From: a virus
Virus record (IMG/VR): IMGVR_UViG_3300031999_000083
Span: 1 to 39,436 of that record
Strand: one strand, 5' to 3'
Length of the DNA stretch: 39,436 nucleotides
In this document: in pieces, positions 30,429 to 36,516 of the stretch
Layout of the letters: each line of letters opens with the position of its first letter
Numbering within the stretch: the stretch's first letter is position 1
Translations under genes and position numbers: made by a program
The notes under the pieces: model-generated
The model's database searches: none
Seen by the model: only the letters and a program-made list of their open reading frames with translations
What the model was told of the DNA's origin: nothing

Positions 30429-31258
30429 AGATTCAAATCGCGGAGAACCTCACGCGGGGTTTTTCCAAAGGTAGACTTCCCGTTTGCGTACTTGAAGTCG
30501 ATGTCCGCCACCGCGTCGAATCCGCCGTGGCTCCAGAACTGTATCATCGGATTCGGCAGCGTCGCCATCTCTTCTGCATAGGCCCGGTCGAGGTTGACCC
30601 ACTCGTAATCGTCGCGCATGTACTGGTAGGCAAAGGCCCCCATGACATTGGACTCGGAGAAGTTCGCGGCGTCGCTTCGGTTGGACTTCTGGGCGTACGC
30701 GCCGACCCCATACACGTAGTCCTCGAAGGGCATCTGGTGCTGGTTGCTGACGTGGCCGCGCACGCGGGGGAACAGCGACCTCGGGTACATCAGCGGAAGC
30801 CGACGCATGAACTCAAACTCGGGAGTCCACCCGAGGGCAGCCTCGGTTCCTTTGCGCCACGGCTCAATTCCCGGCGCGTACTCGAGCAGCTCCTCGTAGG
30901 AGTTCATCAGCATGACCGGTTTCCCGTTGCGGAAAAAGGGCTCGGGGGTGAAGGCCCCGGAGACTACACAGTCCGAGCCGACCAGCCAAATGTATTCTGC
31001 CCGCGCGCAGAGCACGTCTCCCATCATCATGGAGACCTGTGCGCGGAGGTTGCCAAGACCGGGGGGTCCGTCCACCACCCATACCTCAGCTCCGGGGTAT
31101 TCGCGCGCAGCGATTGCCCGGGCATCCGCCGAGTCCTCATAGGAGACCGAGATGACCGGGGGGAGGAATCCCTTCATGTGCCGGTACAGCGACCGAAGGT
31201 TGACAGCCAACCACGGGAAATCTTTCTTGTACGAGGCGATGAGTACTTGATGAGTCAT
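30425..31258 (-). CDS. Glycosyltransferase-like protein
   Basis: This encodes 277 residues. The N-terminus (HQVLIASYKKDFPWLAVNLR) is typical of a GT-A nucleotide-binding strand. The candidate metal residue is in WLVGSDCVVSG (Asp96), and the C-terminal part has FEDYVYGVGAYAQ and PNPMIQFWSHGGFDAVADID. The SHGG motif near the end is shared with the two following GT paralogs. It overlaps both neighbours by four bases. With the next two genes it forms a three-GT cassette directly upstream of the terminase. Substrates are unknown. Confidence 0.6.
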   Translation of the reverse strand: MTHQVLIASYKKDFPWLAVNLRSLYRHMKGFLPPVISVSYEDSADARAIAAREYPGAEVWVVDGPPGLGNLRAQVSMMMGDVLCARAEYIWLVGSDCVVSGAFTPEPFFRNGKPVMLMNSYEELLEYAPGIEPWRKGTEAALGWTPEFEFMRRLPLMYPRSLFPRVRGHVSNQHQMPFEDYVYGVGAYAQKSNRSDAANFSESNVMGAFAYQYMRDDYEWVNLDRAYAEEMATLPNPMIQFWSHGGFDAVADIDFKYANGKSTFGKTPREVLRDLNL

Positions 31259-32019
31259 AGTCCGAGACGCGCAAAAACTTCACGAGCCGTTGATATACTG
31301 TCGAACCTGTCCGTCACTTTGTCAAGCCCCCCGTGGCTCCAGCCCTCCGCCACAAACCCCTTCGACGGGTTGGCGTGTTGCTTCAGGTCGAGCCACTCGT
31401 AGTCGTTGTGGAAGAACTCCTGCGCGATTGCGCCCAAGGTCTCGAACTCGCAGAACCCCTGCGGGAACTCGTTCTGACGCCCGAGCAGATACTTCTCCAG
31501 CCCCTCTGGGTGCTGCTTCTGCACCGCTCGCCGCAGCTCGACGTACACGCCCCGGTAGTGGACATACGGCGGCGTACACATGGTCGCCAGCTTCACATCG
31601 CCCCCGAGCGCCTCGTCCACCCGGCTCTTCCACATGCCCGGACCCCACGACTGGTCGAGGTCCGCGAACCGGTTGAAGATTCCGAGCAACTTGCCGTCGC
31701 GCATCCACCGGTCTGGGGACACCGGCTGGGTGAATACGGTATCCGCGTCGAGATGGAAAATGATGTCGGTGTCGAGCAGCAGGTCCGCGCAGCACTGCCA
31801 GAACTGGTGCCAGTTGAACCCCGCGCCCGGCCACTCCTCTCCGGTAACCAGCCGCACTCCGTACTTCGCGCACACCCCCGCAAACATGAACTCGTCCCGG
31901 CGCGGGACGAAGCACACGGCGTCATTGAACCCGCGCGCGAACTTGGCGTAGCTGCGGATGGAGTACTCGAACCACTCGATGTCTTTCCCGCAAGTGTTCC
32001 AGAGGAGCCCCGAGGTCAT
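31255..32019 (-). CDS. Glycosyltransferase, paralog of the next gene
   Basis: This encodes 254 residues from the ATG at 32019 (ATGA overlap). The DxD-type motif is HLDADTVFTQP (Asp91, Asp93), preceded by FNWHQFWQC and followed by PQGFCEFETLGAIAQEFF and WSHGGLDKV. The gene at 32016-32798 shares the same motifs in the same order and spacing, so the two arose by tandem duplication. A GT-A fold with metal-dependent sugar transfer is likely. Acceptor may be a virion protein, DNA or a host surface glycan. Confidence 0.7.
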   Translation of the reverse strand: MTSGLLWNTCGKDIEWFEYSIRSYAKFARGFNDAVCFVPRRDEFMFAGVCAKYGVRLVTGEEWPGAGFNWHQFWQCCADLLLDTDIIFHLDADTVFTQPVSPDRWMRDGKLLGIFNRFADLDQSWGPGMWKSRVDEALGGDVKLATMCTPPYVHYRGVYVELRRAVQKQHPEGLEKYLLGRQNEFPQGFCEFETLGAIAQEFFHNDYEWLDLKQHANPSKGFVAEGWSHGGLDKVTDRFDSISTAREVFARLGL

Positions 32020-32798
32020 AGCCCGAGCCTTCGGAACAGCTCCATCGGGCTCTGCACCCCGCCAAGGGCCGGGCCGAAGTCGTGCTGCCGGTTCAACCCT
32101 CCGTGACTGTAACACTGCGCGATGTGACCAATCGACGGATGGGTTTCCTTCTGAAGGTCGAGCCAGTAGTAGTCCTGCTCGTAATAGCGATAGGCGACGG
32201 AGCCCAGAGTCTCGAACTCGCAGAACCCCTGCGGGAAGCTATTCTGCTGCCGGTTGACGTAGGCTGCCCAGCTATGGTTGTGCTTCTCCACCGCCTCGCG
32301 GGTCTTGGCGTAGACGTTGCGGTAGTGGCAGTGCGGATGCCCGGTCATCGTGGCGCGCGTGGCGTCCCCGCCGATGGCGTCGTCCACCCGAGACTTCCAC
32401 TGCCACGGGCCTTCACGCCCGCCGGTCAGCAGATGGTCGAAGGAGACGTACGGACAAATCAATTTCCCTCCACGGACCCAGTCCTCCGGACCGGATGGAC
32501 TAGTGAACATGGTATCCGCGTCCATGTGCCAGATGGCGTCAGCCTCGGGAAAAGCCATGTCTGCCTCGCACTGCTTGAGCTGGTGCCAGTTGAAGGACTT
32601 GTCGGGCCAGTCGTTCTCAGCCAAAAGGGTTATGCCGTTGCGCTCGCACGGTTCGCGGAATGCGTCTCTGTGCCGGGAAGGGACCAGACAGGCAACGGAG
32701 TGGAACCGGCCACGGGCGAACTTAGTAAACGAGGCTGCGCTGTACCGGAACCACGGGAGGTCCCCTTGGTAGGTGTTCCAGAGTAGAGCGGTTTTCAT
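32016..32798 (-). CDS. Glycosyltransferase, paralog of the previous gene
   Basis: This encodes 260 residues. The DxD-type motif is HMDADTMFTSP (Asp93, Asp95), with FNWHQLKQC before it and PQGFCEFETLGSVAYRYY and YSHGGLNRQ after it. It is the first gene of the GT-GT-GT-membrane protein-terminase string. About 190 bases without a recognised gene precede it, so it may have its own transcription start. Divergence from its paralog is large enough to imply different specificity. Confidence 0.7.
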   Translation of the reverse strand: MKTALLWNTYQGDLPWFRYSAASFTKFARGRFHSVACLVPSRHRDAFREPCERNGITLLAENDWPDKSFNWHQLKQCEADMAFPEADAIWHMDADTMFTSPSGPEDWVRGGKLICPYVSFDHLLTGGREGPWQWKSRVDDAIGGDATRATMTGHPHCHYRNVYAKTREAVEKHNHSWAAYVNRQQNSFPQGFCEFETLGSVAYRYYEQDYYWLDLQKETHPSIGHIAQCYSHGGLNRQHDFGPALGGVQSPMELFRRLGL

Positions 32799-32989
32799 GC
32801 CTGAAGAGGCGGAGTTCTTTTTGTTGCGGGGCTGCCGGAATACGTTATGGCCCCAAATTACCGGTTCCTGCGCCCCCTCAGTTTTACTCCGCCTCGCGGT
32901 TGGATTTGTTGCCCCCGAAGGGATTCATTCCAATGGCCGCATGGTTTGAGTTGGCGCGGGTAGTTTAACGGGCTCAAGGCCCGAAAGCG
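32799..32989. other. Noncoding gap upstream of glycosyltransferases
   Basis: No credible gene is seen in this stretch of 191 bases. It contains one short hairpin, CGGGC-TCAAG-GCCCG (32969-32983), just after the stop of the fibronectin gene on the minus strand. It may end or separate the transcript of the FN3 gene. A promoter for the GT cassette is expected here, but I could not pick one confidently. Confidence 0.4.
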
Positions 32990-33277
32990 TTAACTGACGG
33001 TGACCACGATAGTCGGTGCCGGGGGCACAGACGGAATGGCCGGGCCGGTGGCGGACGCAGACAGTGCGCTGTTGCCCACGAAGTTCTCAGCGCGGACAGC
33101 CCAAGTATACACACCGGGCAGCGGGTTGAGAATGTTGAGGGACGGCACAGGTGAGGGTGCGACAGCAGCCTTGAAGGCGAGGGCGCTACCGTCTTTGGAT
33201 TCGTATACGGCGTAGCGAGTGACACCATCTTCGGAAGGGTTTGCGGGCCACGAAAGGGTAATTGTGGTAGAGGGCAT
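32990..33277 (-). CDS. Single fibronectin type III domain protein
   Basis: This encodes 95 residues, essentially one FN3 domain: TTITLSWPANPSEDGVTRYA, AVYESKDGS, PLPGVYTWAVRAENFVGNS. No anchor, signal peptide or catalytic residue is seen. Fibronectin domains of this type are widespread in phage virion proteins and in extracellular bacterial enzymes and may mediate weak surface binding. It lies downstream of the tRNA gene, 29 bases from its CCA, and could be read from the same promoter. Confidence 0.7.
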   Translation of the reverse strand: MPSTTITLSWPANPSEDGVTRYAVYESKDGSALAFKAAVAPSPVPSLNILNPLPGVYTWAVRAENFVGNSALSASATGPAIPSVPPAPTIVVTVS

Positions 33278-33305
33278 GTTTGTTTTTCTGTACTGTTCTG
33301 TTTTA

Positions 33306-33379
33306 TGGTTGCGGGGGCAGGAATCGAACCCGCGACCTCGGCTTATGAGACCGGTGTTTTACCACTTCACTACCCCGCA
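33306..33379 (-). tRNA. tRNA with CAU anticodon (Met, or possibly Ile2)
   Basis: The minus strand folds into a cloverleaf of 74 bases. The acceptor stem is TGCGGGG/CCCCGCA, the anticodon loop CTCATAA with anticodon CAU, and the T-arm GCGGG-TTCGATT-CCTGC. Discriminator A and a coded CCA end follow. The anticodon stem has one T-G pair and one mismatch. CAU reads Met codons, unless the C is modified to lysidine (Ile2). It is the only tRNA seen here. Confidence 0.9.
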
Positions 33380-33509
33380 GCAGGACCGACGCGGACCTGA
33401 AGGCTCCGGATGAGGGAGCGAGCTATAACCACAATCCGGAACTGGCGGGGTTTGCTGCCCTGCCAAAGTTGCGCTAACTTCACAGAAAGATATGCTCCGC
33501 GAGGTGGTG

Positions 33510-33803
33510 ATGTCAACCAAATATCGGGTCCAATTCCACATGCGAAAGCAGCACCCACCGACCCCCTATCGCGATGAAGTGCGACGCCGAGCGGCAGCAG
33601 TAGAAGACGGCTTCTTGGCCTTCGATGACCGGTGGCATGGAGCTCCTTTCTCCACTGCCTTCGGATGGCCGGAAAAACTGTTGGTCGCCCGTGCAATTAA
33701 ACGGCTCTTTGCTACGGAGTCCGCTGTGTTCATTTTTGAGATGGTACATAAATCAAACATGTTGGAAGGATACCCCACCCACCACCGACTTGTCAACAAC
33801 TAA
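33510..33803 (+). CDS. Orphan rightward hypothetical protein, 97 residues
   Basis: This encodes 97 residues, starting MSTKYRVQFHMRKQ and containing RDEVRRRAAAVEDGFLAFDD and ARAIKRLFATESAVFIFEM. It runs against its neighbours and overlaps the 3' end of the 77-residue gene on the other strand. It is favoured because it has one of the best ribosome sites here (GAGGTGG, three bases before the ATG) and a natural-looking composition. TTGCGC-N16-TATGCT lies upstream, as in the right-end promoters, though its spacing to the start is awkward. No family is recognised. Confidence 0.45.
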   Translation: MSTKYRVQFHMRKQHPPTPYRDEVRRRAAAVEDGFLAFDDRWHGAPFSTAFGWPEKLLVARAIKRLFATESAVFIFEMVHKSNMLEGYPTHHRLVNN

Positions 33804-33986
33804 GTACGCAACGCTGCGCCCCCCAGAGGCTTCCCTCACAACCAGCACTCCCGAGCCGTCCATCAGTCTCGGCACCATCCCCCGGAAGTTCTTCTGGTCG
33901 GTTCCACCGTCAAAGCGGGGAACCTTCCCCATCCGGCAGTCCACGGTCAGCCGCTGCGTCACTTCGTCAATTAGTTTTAGGTCCAT
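33753..33986 (-). CDS. Small hypothetical protein after the recombinase
   Basis: This encodes 77 residues, beginning MDLKLIDEVTQRLTVDCRMG and ending VVDKSVVGGVSFQHV. The beta-strand-rich C-terminal half (GSGVLVVREASGGRSVAYLV) looks like a compact small domain. The start lies within the last codons of the recombinase (20-base overlap), so it could be translationally coupled. It overlaps the orphan plus-strand gene at its 3' end. No family is recognised and function is unknown. Confidence 0.5.
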   Translation of the reverse strand: MDLKLIDEVTQRLTVDCRMGKVPRFDGGTDQKNFRGMVPRLMDGSGVLVVREASGGRSVAYLVVDKSVVGGVSFQHV

Positions 33987-34677
33987 TGAAATAGCCGTTC
34001 TGTTTTAATACAAACTGAATTGAGCTCTTGCTCCAGCGGCGGCCCCCGCTCGGGCTCGGGAACCGGTTCTCCAGCAAATCGTCGGACACCTCCGACAGCG
34101 ACGCGCCTCCAACCCACGAGCCTATCATCACACTCAACGCCCGCAACTCAATCTCGGCAGCCACCGGGTCCTTGTTGTCTCCGTAGCGGCGGGTTCCGCC
34201 ACAAGGGCGTCCCGTCGCAAGGGCCTTCTTCCGACGTCCCGACTGTAACTTCCTGCACAACTGCGACTTCTCCCACTGTGCGAGCGCCCCGAGGAGCTGA
34301 CGAATCAACACGCGGGTCGGGTCGCCCTCCGCGTTTACCAGCTCCTCACCAGAATCGGCGGAAAAGACTTGGATGCCCCGGCGTTTACACTCTGCGAAGA
34401 AAAGCTCTGAGACGATGAGGTCGCGCCCGAGACGGTCAACTCGTTCCACCACAATGGTATCGACGCCCAGCTCGGGCGTGCAGAGCTCGATAGCCTCCGT
34501 CAGGACTGGCCTGTCCATAACGGAGTCTCCTCCGGACTGCTGCTCGCGGAAATCCCGCAGAACAGACCACCCCTTGGACTCGCAAAACTTGCGAATGGAT
34601 TCAAGCTGGCGCGGAAAGCCATCCCCTTCAACCTGTTGGGCGGTGCTGACGCGCAGATAAGCAAAGACTCGTTTCAT
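33967..34677 (-). CDS. Serine recombinase (resolvase/invertase family)
   Basis: This encodes 236 residues. The catalytic domain is clear: YLRVSTAQQ with nucleophile Ser11, and ERVDRLGRD with conserved Arg79, Arg82 and Arg85. The C-terminal ~90 residues (SLSEVSDDLLENRFPSPSGG, SKSSIQFVLKQNGYF) resemble the start of the recombinase DNA-binding domain. It is longer than Tn3-type resolvases (~185) but far shorter than large phage serine integrases, so it may be a compact recombinase for integration, dimer resolution or inversion. It overlaps the metallopeptidase gene by ATGA. Confidence 0.85.
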   Translation of the reverse strand: MKRVFAYLRVSTAQQVEGDGFPRQLESIRKFCESKGWSVLRDFREQQSGGDSVMDRPVLTEAIELCTPELGVDTIVVERVDRLGRDLIVSELFFAECKRRGIQVFSADSGEELVNAEGDPTRVLIRQLLGALAQWEKSQLCRKLQSGRRKKALATGRPCGGTRRYGDNKDPVAAEIELRALSVMIGSWVGGASLSEVSDDLLENRFPSPSGGRRWSKSSIQFVLKQNGYFNGPKTN

Positions 34678-35018
34678 GCAGGCTTAATCTCGCACGCCTG
34701 CTTTATCCTGTCAAGCTCCCCGGACGCCGCGAAGTCGAGCAGCAGCTCGGCGTGTAAACGTATCCACTTCTCGTTGTGGTCAAAATGCGCCAGATGGGCC
34801 AGCTCGTGGCAAACCAGCTCCAGAACCCTGTACGGCTCCAGCCGCCGGAGGTCGAAGGCCAGTTCCCCTTCAACGCTACAGTGCCCATCCTTCCGAACGG
34901 CCTCCCGTGGCCGCAACTCCCGGATGGATTCCAGTCTGAGGCCGTGCTTATCGGCGTAGTGCCAACAGAGAGATTCGACAAGAAGCCAGATGGGGGTGCG
35001 GGGTGTGGTGGTCTTCAT
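34674..35018 (-). CDS. Small zinc metallopeptidase-like protein (SprT/YgjP-like)
   Basis: This encodes 114 residues from the ATG at 35018; a longer frame reads through the repeat region upstream and is rejected. The HExxH zinc site is H71-E-L-A-H75, and the nearby FDHNEKW gives the third ligand, probably His81. The layout, VCHELAHLAHFDHNEKWIRL, is close to YgjP and SprT-like minimal zincins. These process or bind DNA-associated proteins in some systems. The gene is the leader of the metallopeptidase-recombinase operon and overlaps the recombinase start. Confidence 0.7.
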   Translation of the reverse strand: MKTTTPRTPIWLLVESLCWHYADKHGLRLESIRELRPREAVRKDGHCSVEGELAFDLRRLEPYRVLELVCHELAHLAHFDHNEKWIRLHAELLLDFAASGELDRIKQACEIKPA

Positions 35019-35130
35019 TGCGAGGGTCGAAATTATGGTGGGATTTTTTATTCCGCGCGGGAAGGGCTGAGCGAGCTGCGCCCCCGGAATGTCCCCCCGG
35101 GCCGATTTCGGGTCGCCGGGTGCTCGAACG

Positions 35131-35208
35131 GTGTCCCGGACAGTGTCCCGACAGGACCGTCCAGCGTGTGGACACAGTCTGGACGCGGGACAGTCACATG
35201 GGACAGTG
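35131..35208. repeat. Four GGGACAG-type short repeats, two in each orientation
   Basis: GTGTCCCGGACAG and TGTCCCGACAGG are adjacent (35131-35155), and GGGACAGT occurs twice on the opposite orientation (35187-35194 and 35200-35207). All contain the core TGTCCC or its complement GGGACA. The spaced, oriented arrangement is typical of operator or iteron clusters. Assignment as binding sites is inferred. Confidence 0.5.
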
Positions 35209-35236
35209 CGACGCTCAGACGCTGCCCTACCCCCCG

Positions 35237-35261
35237 AGAATGCGCGGGACTCACGCATTCT
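35237..35261 (-). other. 8-bp hairpin downstream of possible small terminase gene
   Basis: AGAATGCG and its complement CGCATTCT are separated by nine bases. On the minus strand, the stem lies ~62 bases after the stop of the possible small-terminase gene at 35323. No T-run follows, so it is not a clear terminator. It may be a binding site or an attenuation structure. Confidence 0.4.
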
Positions 35262-35322
35262 GGGCGTACTAGTCGGCCTCGAATGTGCGCTCGGGCCGGG
35301 CTAATTTCGCTCAACCTGCGGT

Positions 35323-35976
35323 TCATGTAGGGGTTTCCCCCAAGCTGTCGTTCAACAGGTTGGGCGTCAGGGTCTTGGGGGCGGGGAAGTCGAGGTGCTC
35401 TTGGGCTCGGGCCATGAGGGTGGCGGGTGTCTCCTTCCGCATGGCGCTGCTGTTCAGGGCGGCCACCACGGCGGCGTGTAGCGCGTCGCCACTCACGGCA
35501 CCCTCTTCGGTCTCACCACGCTCGTTGCGTTCGGCCACCGAGTCCCCAAGCGCGGCGTAGCACATGTTCTGGGCGTTCTGGATGGCCGTGGACAGGTCCC
35601 GGACGAAGGAGCAACTCAGCTTCAAATCGTGGCCCGGCTTCTCCGACGATGCGCCATTGCGGACCATGCCGATGAGCTCGCGGGGGCCGCGCTCTTCATA
35701 GGCTGCCATGATGCCGGTCAAAAGGGAGCGGAACCGGTGGGCCTGCACGAAGTTCAATGCCCGGTTCTGGGCGCGTTCATAGTCGCCCGGCTTGTTGCTC
35801 TTCGACATCACAGAGAGCCGCCGCACCTTCTCGGACCAGCCCTCTTGCTCAGCAAGCGCCTGCACCAGAGCAGGTTCGAGGTCGAGCGCAGCCGCTGTTC
35901 GGCTCACGTCGCCGACCAACGTCATATAGGTCAGGAAAATCTGGCTGATGTCCAGCTTCGTCTTATCTATCTTCAT
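35323..35976 (-). CDS. Possible small terminase subunit (HTH protein)
   Basis: This encodes 217 residues from the ATG at 35976, overlapping the previous stop (TGATG). The N-terminal part contains a helix-turn-helix-like segment, GDVSRTAAALDLEPALVQAL, as in small terminase or packaging-recognition proteins. The middle is helical with a possible oligomerisation part (DLKLSCSFVRDLSTAIQNAQ). The C-terminus ends in FPAPKTLTPNLLNDSLGE. It is separated from the large subunit by 5 kb, which is atypical, so a transcription regulator remains possible. Confidence 0.5.
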   Translation of the reverse strand: MKIDKTKLDISQIFLTYMTLVGDVSRTAAALDLEPALVQALAEQEGWSEKVRRLSVMSKSNKPGDYERAQNRALNFVQAHRFRSLLTGIMAAYEERGPRELIGMVRNGASSEKPGHDLKLSCSFVRDLSTAIQNAQNMCYAALGDSVAERNERGETEEGAVSGDALHAAVVAALNSSAMRKETPATLMARAQEHLDFPAPKTLTPNLLNDSLGETPT

Positions 35977-36128
35977 CACAACGGTTTGCGTTTGTTCGCG
36001 TCCCACCAAATCGACCGCTCGACGCCACGTCGAAGCTTCTTACTGGCCTCGTGCAACTTGCGGATGTGCTCGGGGGCAGACTGGAAAAGGAAATCTGCGT
36101 CGGACTGTTTCTTCTTCGGCTCAGGCAT
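35976..36128 (-). CDS. Small basic protein, 50 residues, first gene of leftward operon
   Basis: This encodes 50 residues: MPEPKKKQSDADFLFQSAPE followed by a basic amphipathic part (HIRKLHEASKKLRRGVERSI). The frame is open far upstream through the inverted repeat, but ATG 36128 is chosen because a TTGACG/CATCTC promoter ends eight bases before it. The stop overlaps the next start by one base. Its basic nature hints at nucleic-acid binding. No family is recognised. Confidence 0.6.
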   Translation of the reverse strand: MPEPKKKQSDADFLFQSAPEHIRKLHEASKKLRRGVERSIWWDANKRKPL

Positions 36129-36136
36129 ACAAAAGA

Positions 36137-36164
36137 GAGATGCGAACGAAAAGCTCCGCGTCAA
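36137..36164 (-). promoter_or_regulatory. Putative leftward promoter, TTGACG-N16-CATCTC
   Basis: On the minus strand, TTGACG (36164-36159) and CATCTC (36142-36137) are 16 bases apart and eight bases before ATG 36128. The same architecture and -10 box occur at 1150-1177. The -35 box is eight bases from the left arm of the inverted repeat at 36173. Confidence 0.55.
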
Positions 36165-36172
36165 CTTGCGGG

Positions 36173-36366
36173 AGATTGCGCCCTTAAAGTGGGGGGTAGA
36201 GCTCCCAGCTATATCTACTAACACCAAAAATGGTATTCTGATATCTATTATGTGTAGTGAATAAATATAATAAAGAGAAGAGGTGGAAAGCACAAAGACA
36301 TGCCGTGCTCTTTCGGGTTAGTGGATATAGCTGGGAGCTGTACCCCCCACTTTAAGGGCGCAATCT
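36173..36366. repeat. 194-bp element with 50-bp near-perfect inverted repeats
   Basis: Arms at 36173-36222 and 36317-36366 are inverted copies of 50 bases with two mismatches, separated by 94 AT-rich bases that include a TATAAT box (36266-36271). Each arm contains AGCTCCCAGCT, itself a small palindrome. Divergent promoters start eight and nine bases outside the arms. Possible natures are a MITE-like insertion, a symmetric operator, a replication origin or an invertible switch. Confidence 0.95.
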
Positions 36367-36375
36367 GGGGCCTCC

Positions 36376-36403
36376 TTGACAGCCCTTTTCTTTGTGTTAG
36401 GTT
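36376..36403 (+). promoter_or_regulatory. Putative rightward promoter, TTGACA-N16-TAGGTT
   Basis: TTGACA (36376-36381) is followed after 16 bases by TAGGTT (36398-36403). The GTG of a 35-codon gene starts six bases later at 36409, allowing a leaderless or near-leaderless mRNA. The -35 box begins nine bases outside the right arm of the inverted repeat. Confidence 0.5.
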
Positions 36404-36408
36404 GGTAG

Positions 36409-36516
36409 GTGGAAGATATCCGGACACTTAAACGAAATGACACGGTGACGCTTGGTCGCAACTGCGAAACGCTGACCGGCACACTCTTGTACTCCTATCG
36501 CCTCTCCGTCGTATGA
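36409..36516 (+). CDS. Small protein of 35 residues with GTG start
   Basis: This reading frame encodes 35 residues: MEDIRTLKRNDTVTLGRNCE, then a short hydrophobic part (TLLYSYRLSVV). The stop TGA overlaps the ATG of the next gene (ATGA), as is usual in this genome. The GTG lies directly after the putative promoter -10 box, with no ribosome site in front. No family is known. It may be a short leader peptide whose translation couples to the next gene. Confidence 0.45.
   Translation: MEDIRTLKRNDTVTLGRNCETLTGTLLYSYRLSVV

Larger units (their letters stand above)
35019..35322. other. 304-base noncoding region with repeats and hairpin
   Basis: No convincing gene is present. The region carries the GTGTCCCG/GGGACAG repeats at 35131-35208, an 8-bp hairpin at 35237-35261 and a T-rich run (35042-35049). 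A leftward frame at 35048-35326 overlaps the preceding stop but is Arg/Pro/Ser-rich and covers the repeats, so I do not call it. The region is upstream of the metallopeptidase-recombinase operon and could hold its control sites or an origin. Confidence 0.5.

Noticed and set aside
32944-33000. Possible tRNA on the plus strand (GGCGCGGGTAGTTTAACGGG)
   Set aside because: A tRNA-like 5' half and D-loop are present, but no anticodon arm or T-arm follows.
33513-33749. Leftward 78-codon frame opposite the orphan gene
   Set aside because: No ribosome site, odd composition; the rightward frame is better supported, though neither is certain.
35019-35258. 80-residue N-terminal extension of the metallopeptidase
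   Set aside because: It reads through the repeat cluster with an unnatural composition; ATG 35018 gives the normal length for minimal zincins.
35048-35326. Leftward 92-codon frame whose ATG overlaps the small terminase stop
   Set aside because: Arg/Pro/Ser-rich composition, covers the GGGACA repeats and hairpin; the ATGA overlap may be chance.
36129-36293. Extended start of the 50-residue gene through the inverted repeat
   Set aside because: The extension is encoded by the repeat arm and AT-rich spacer and passes through the promoter.
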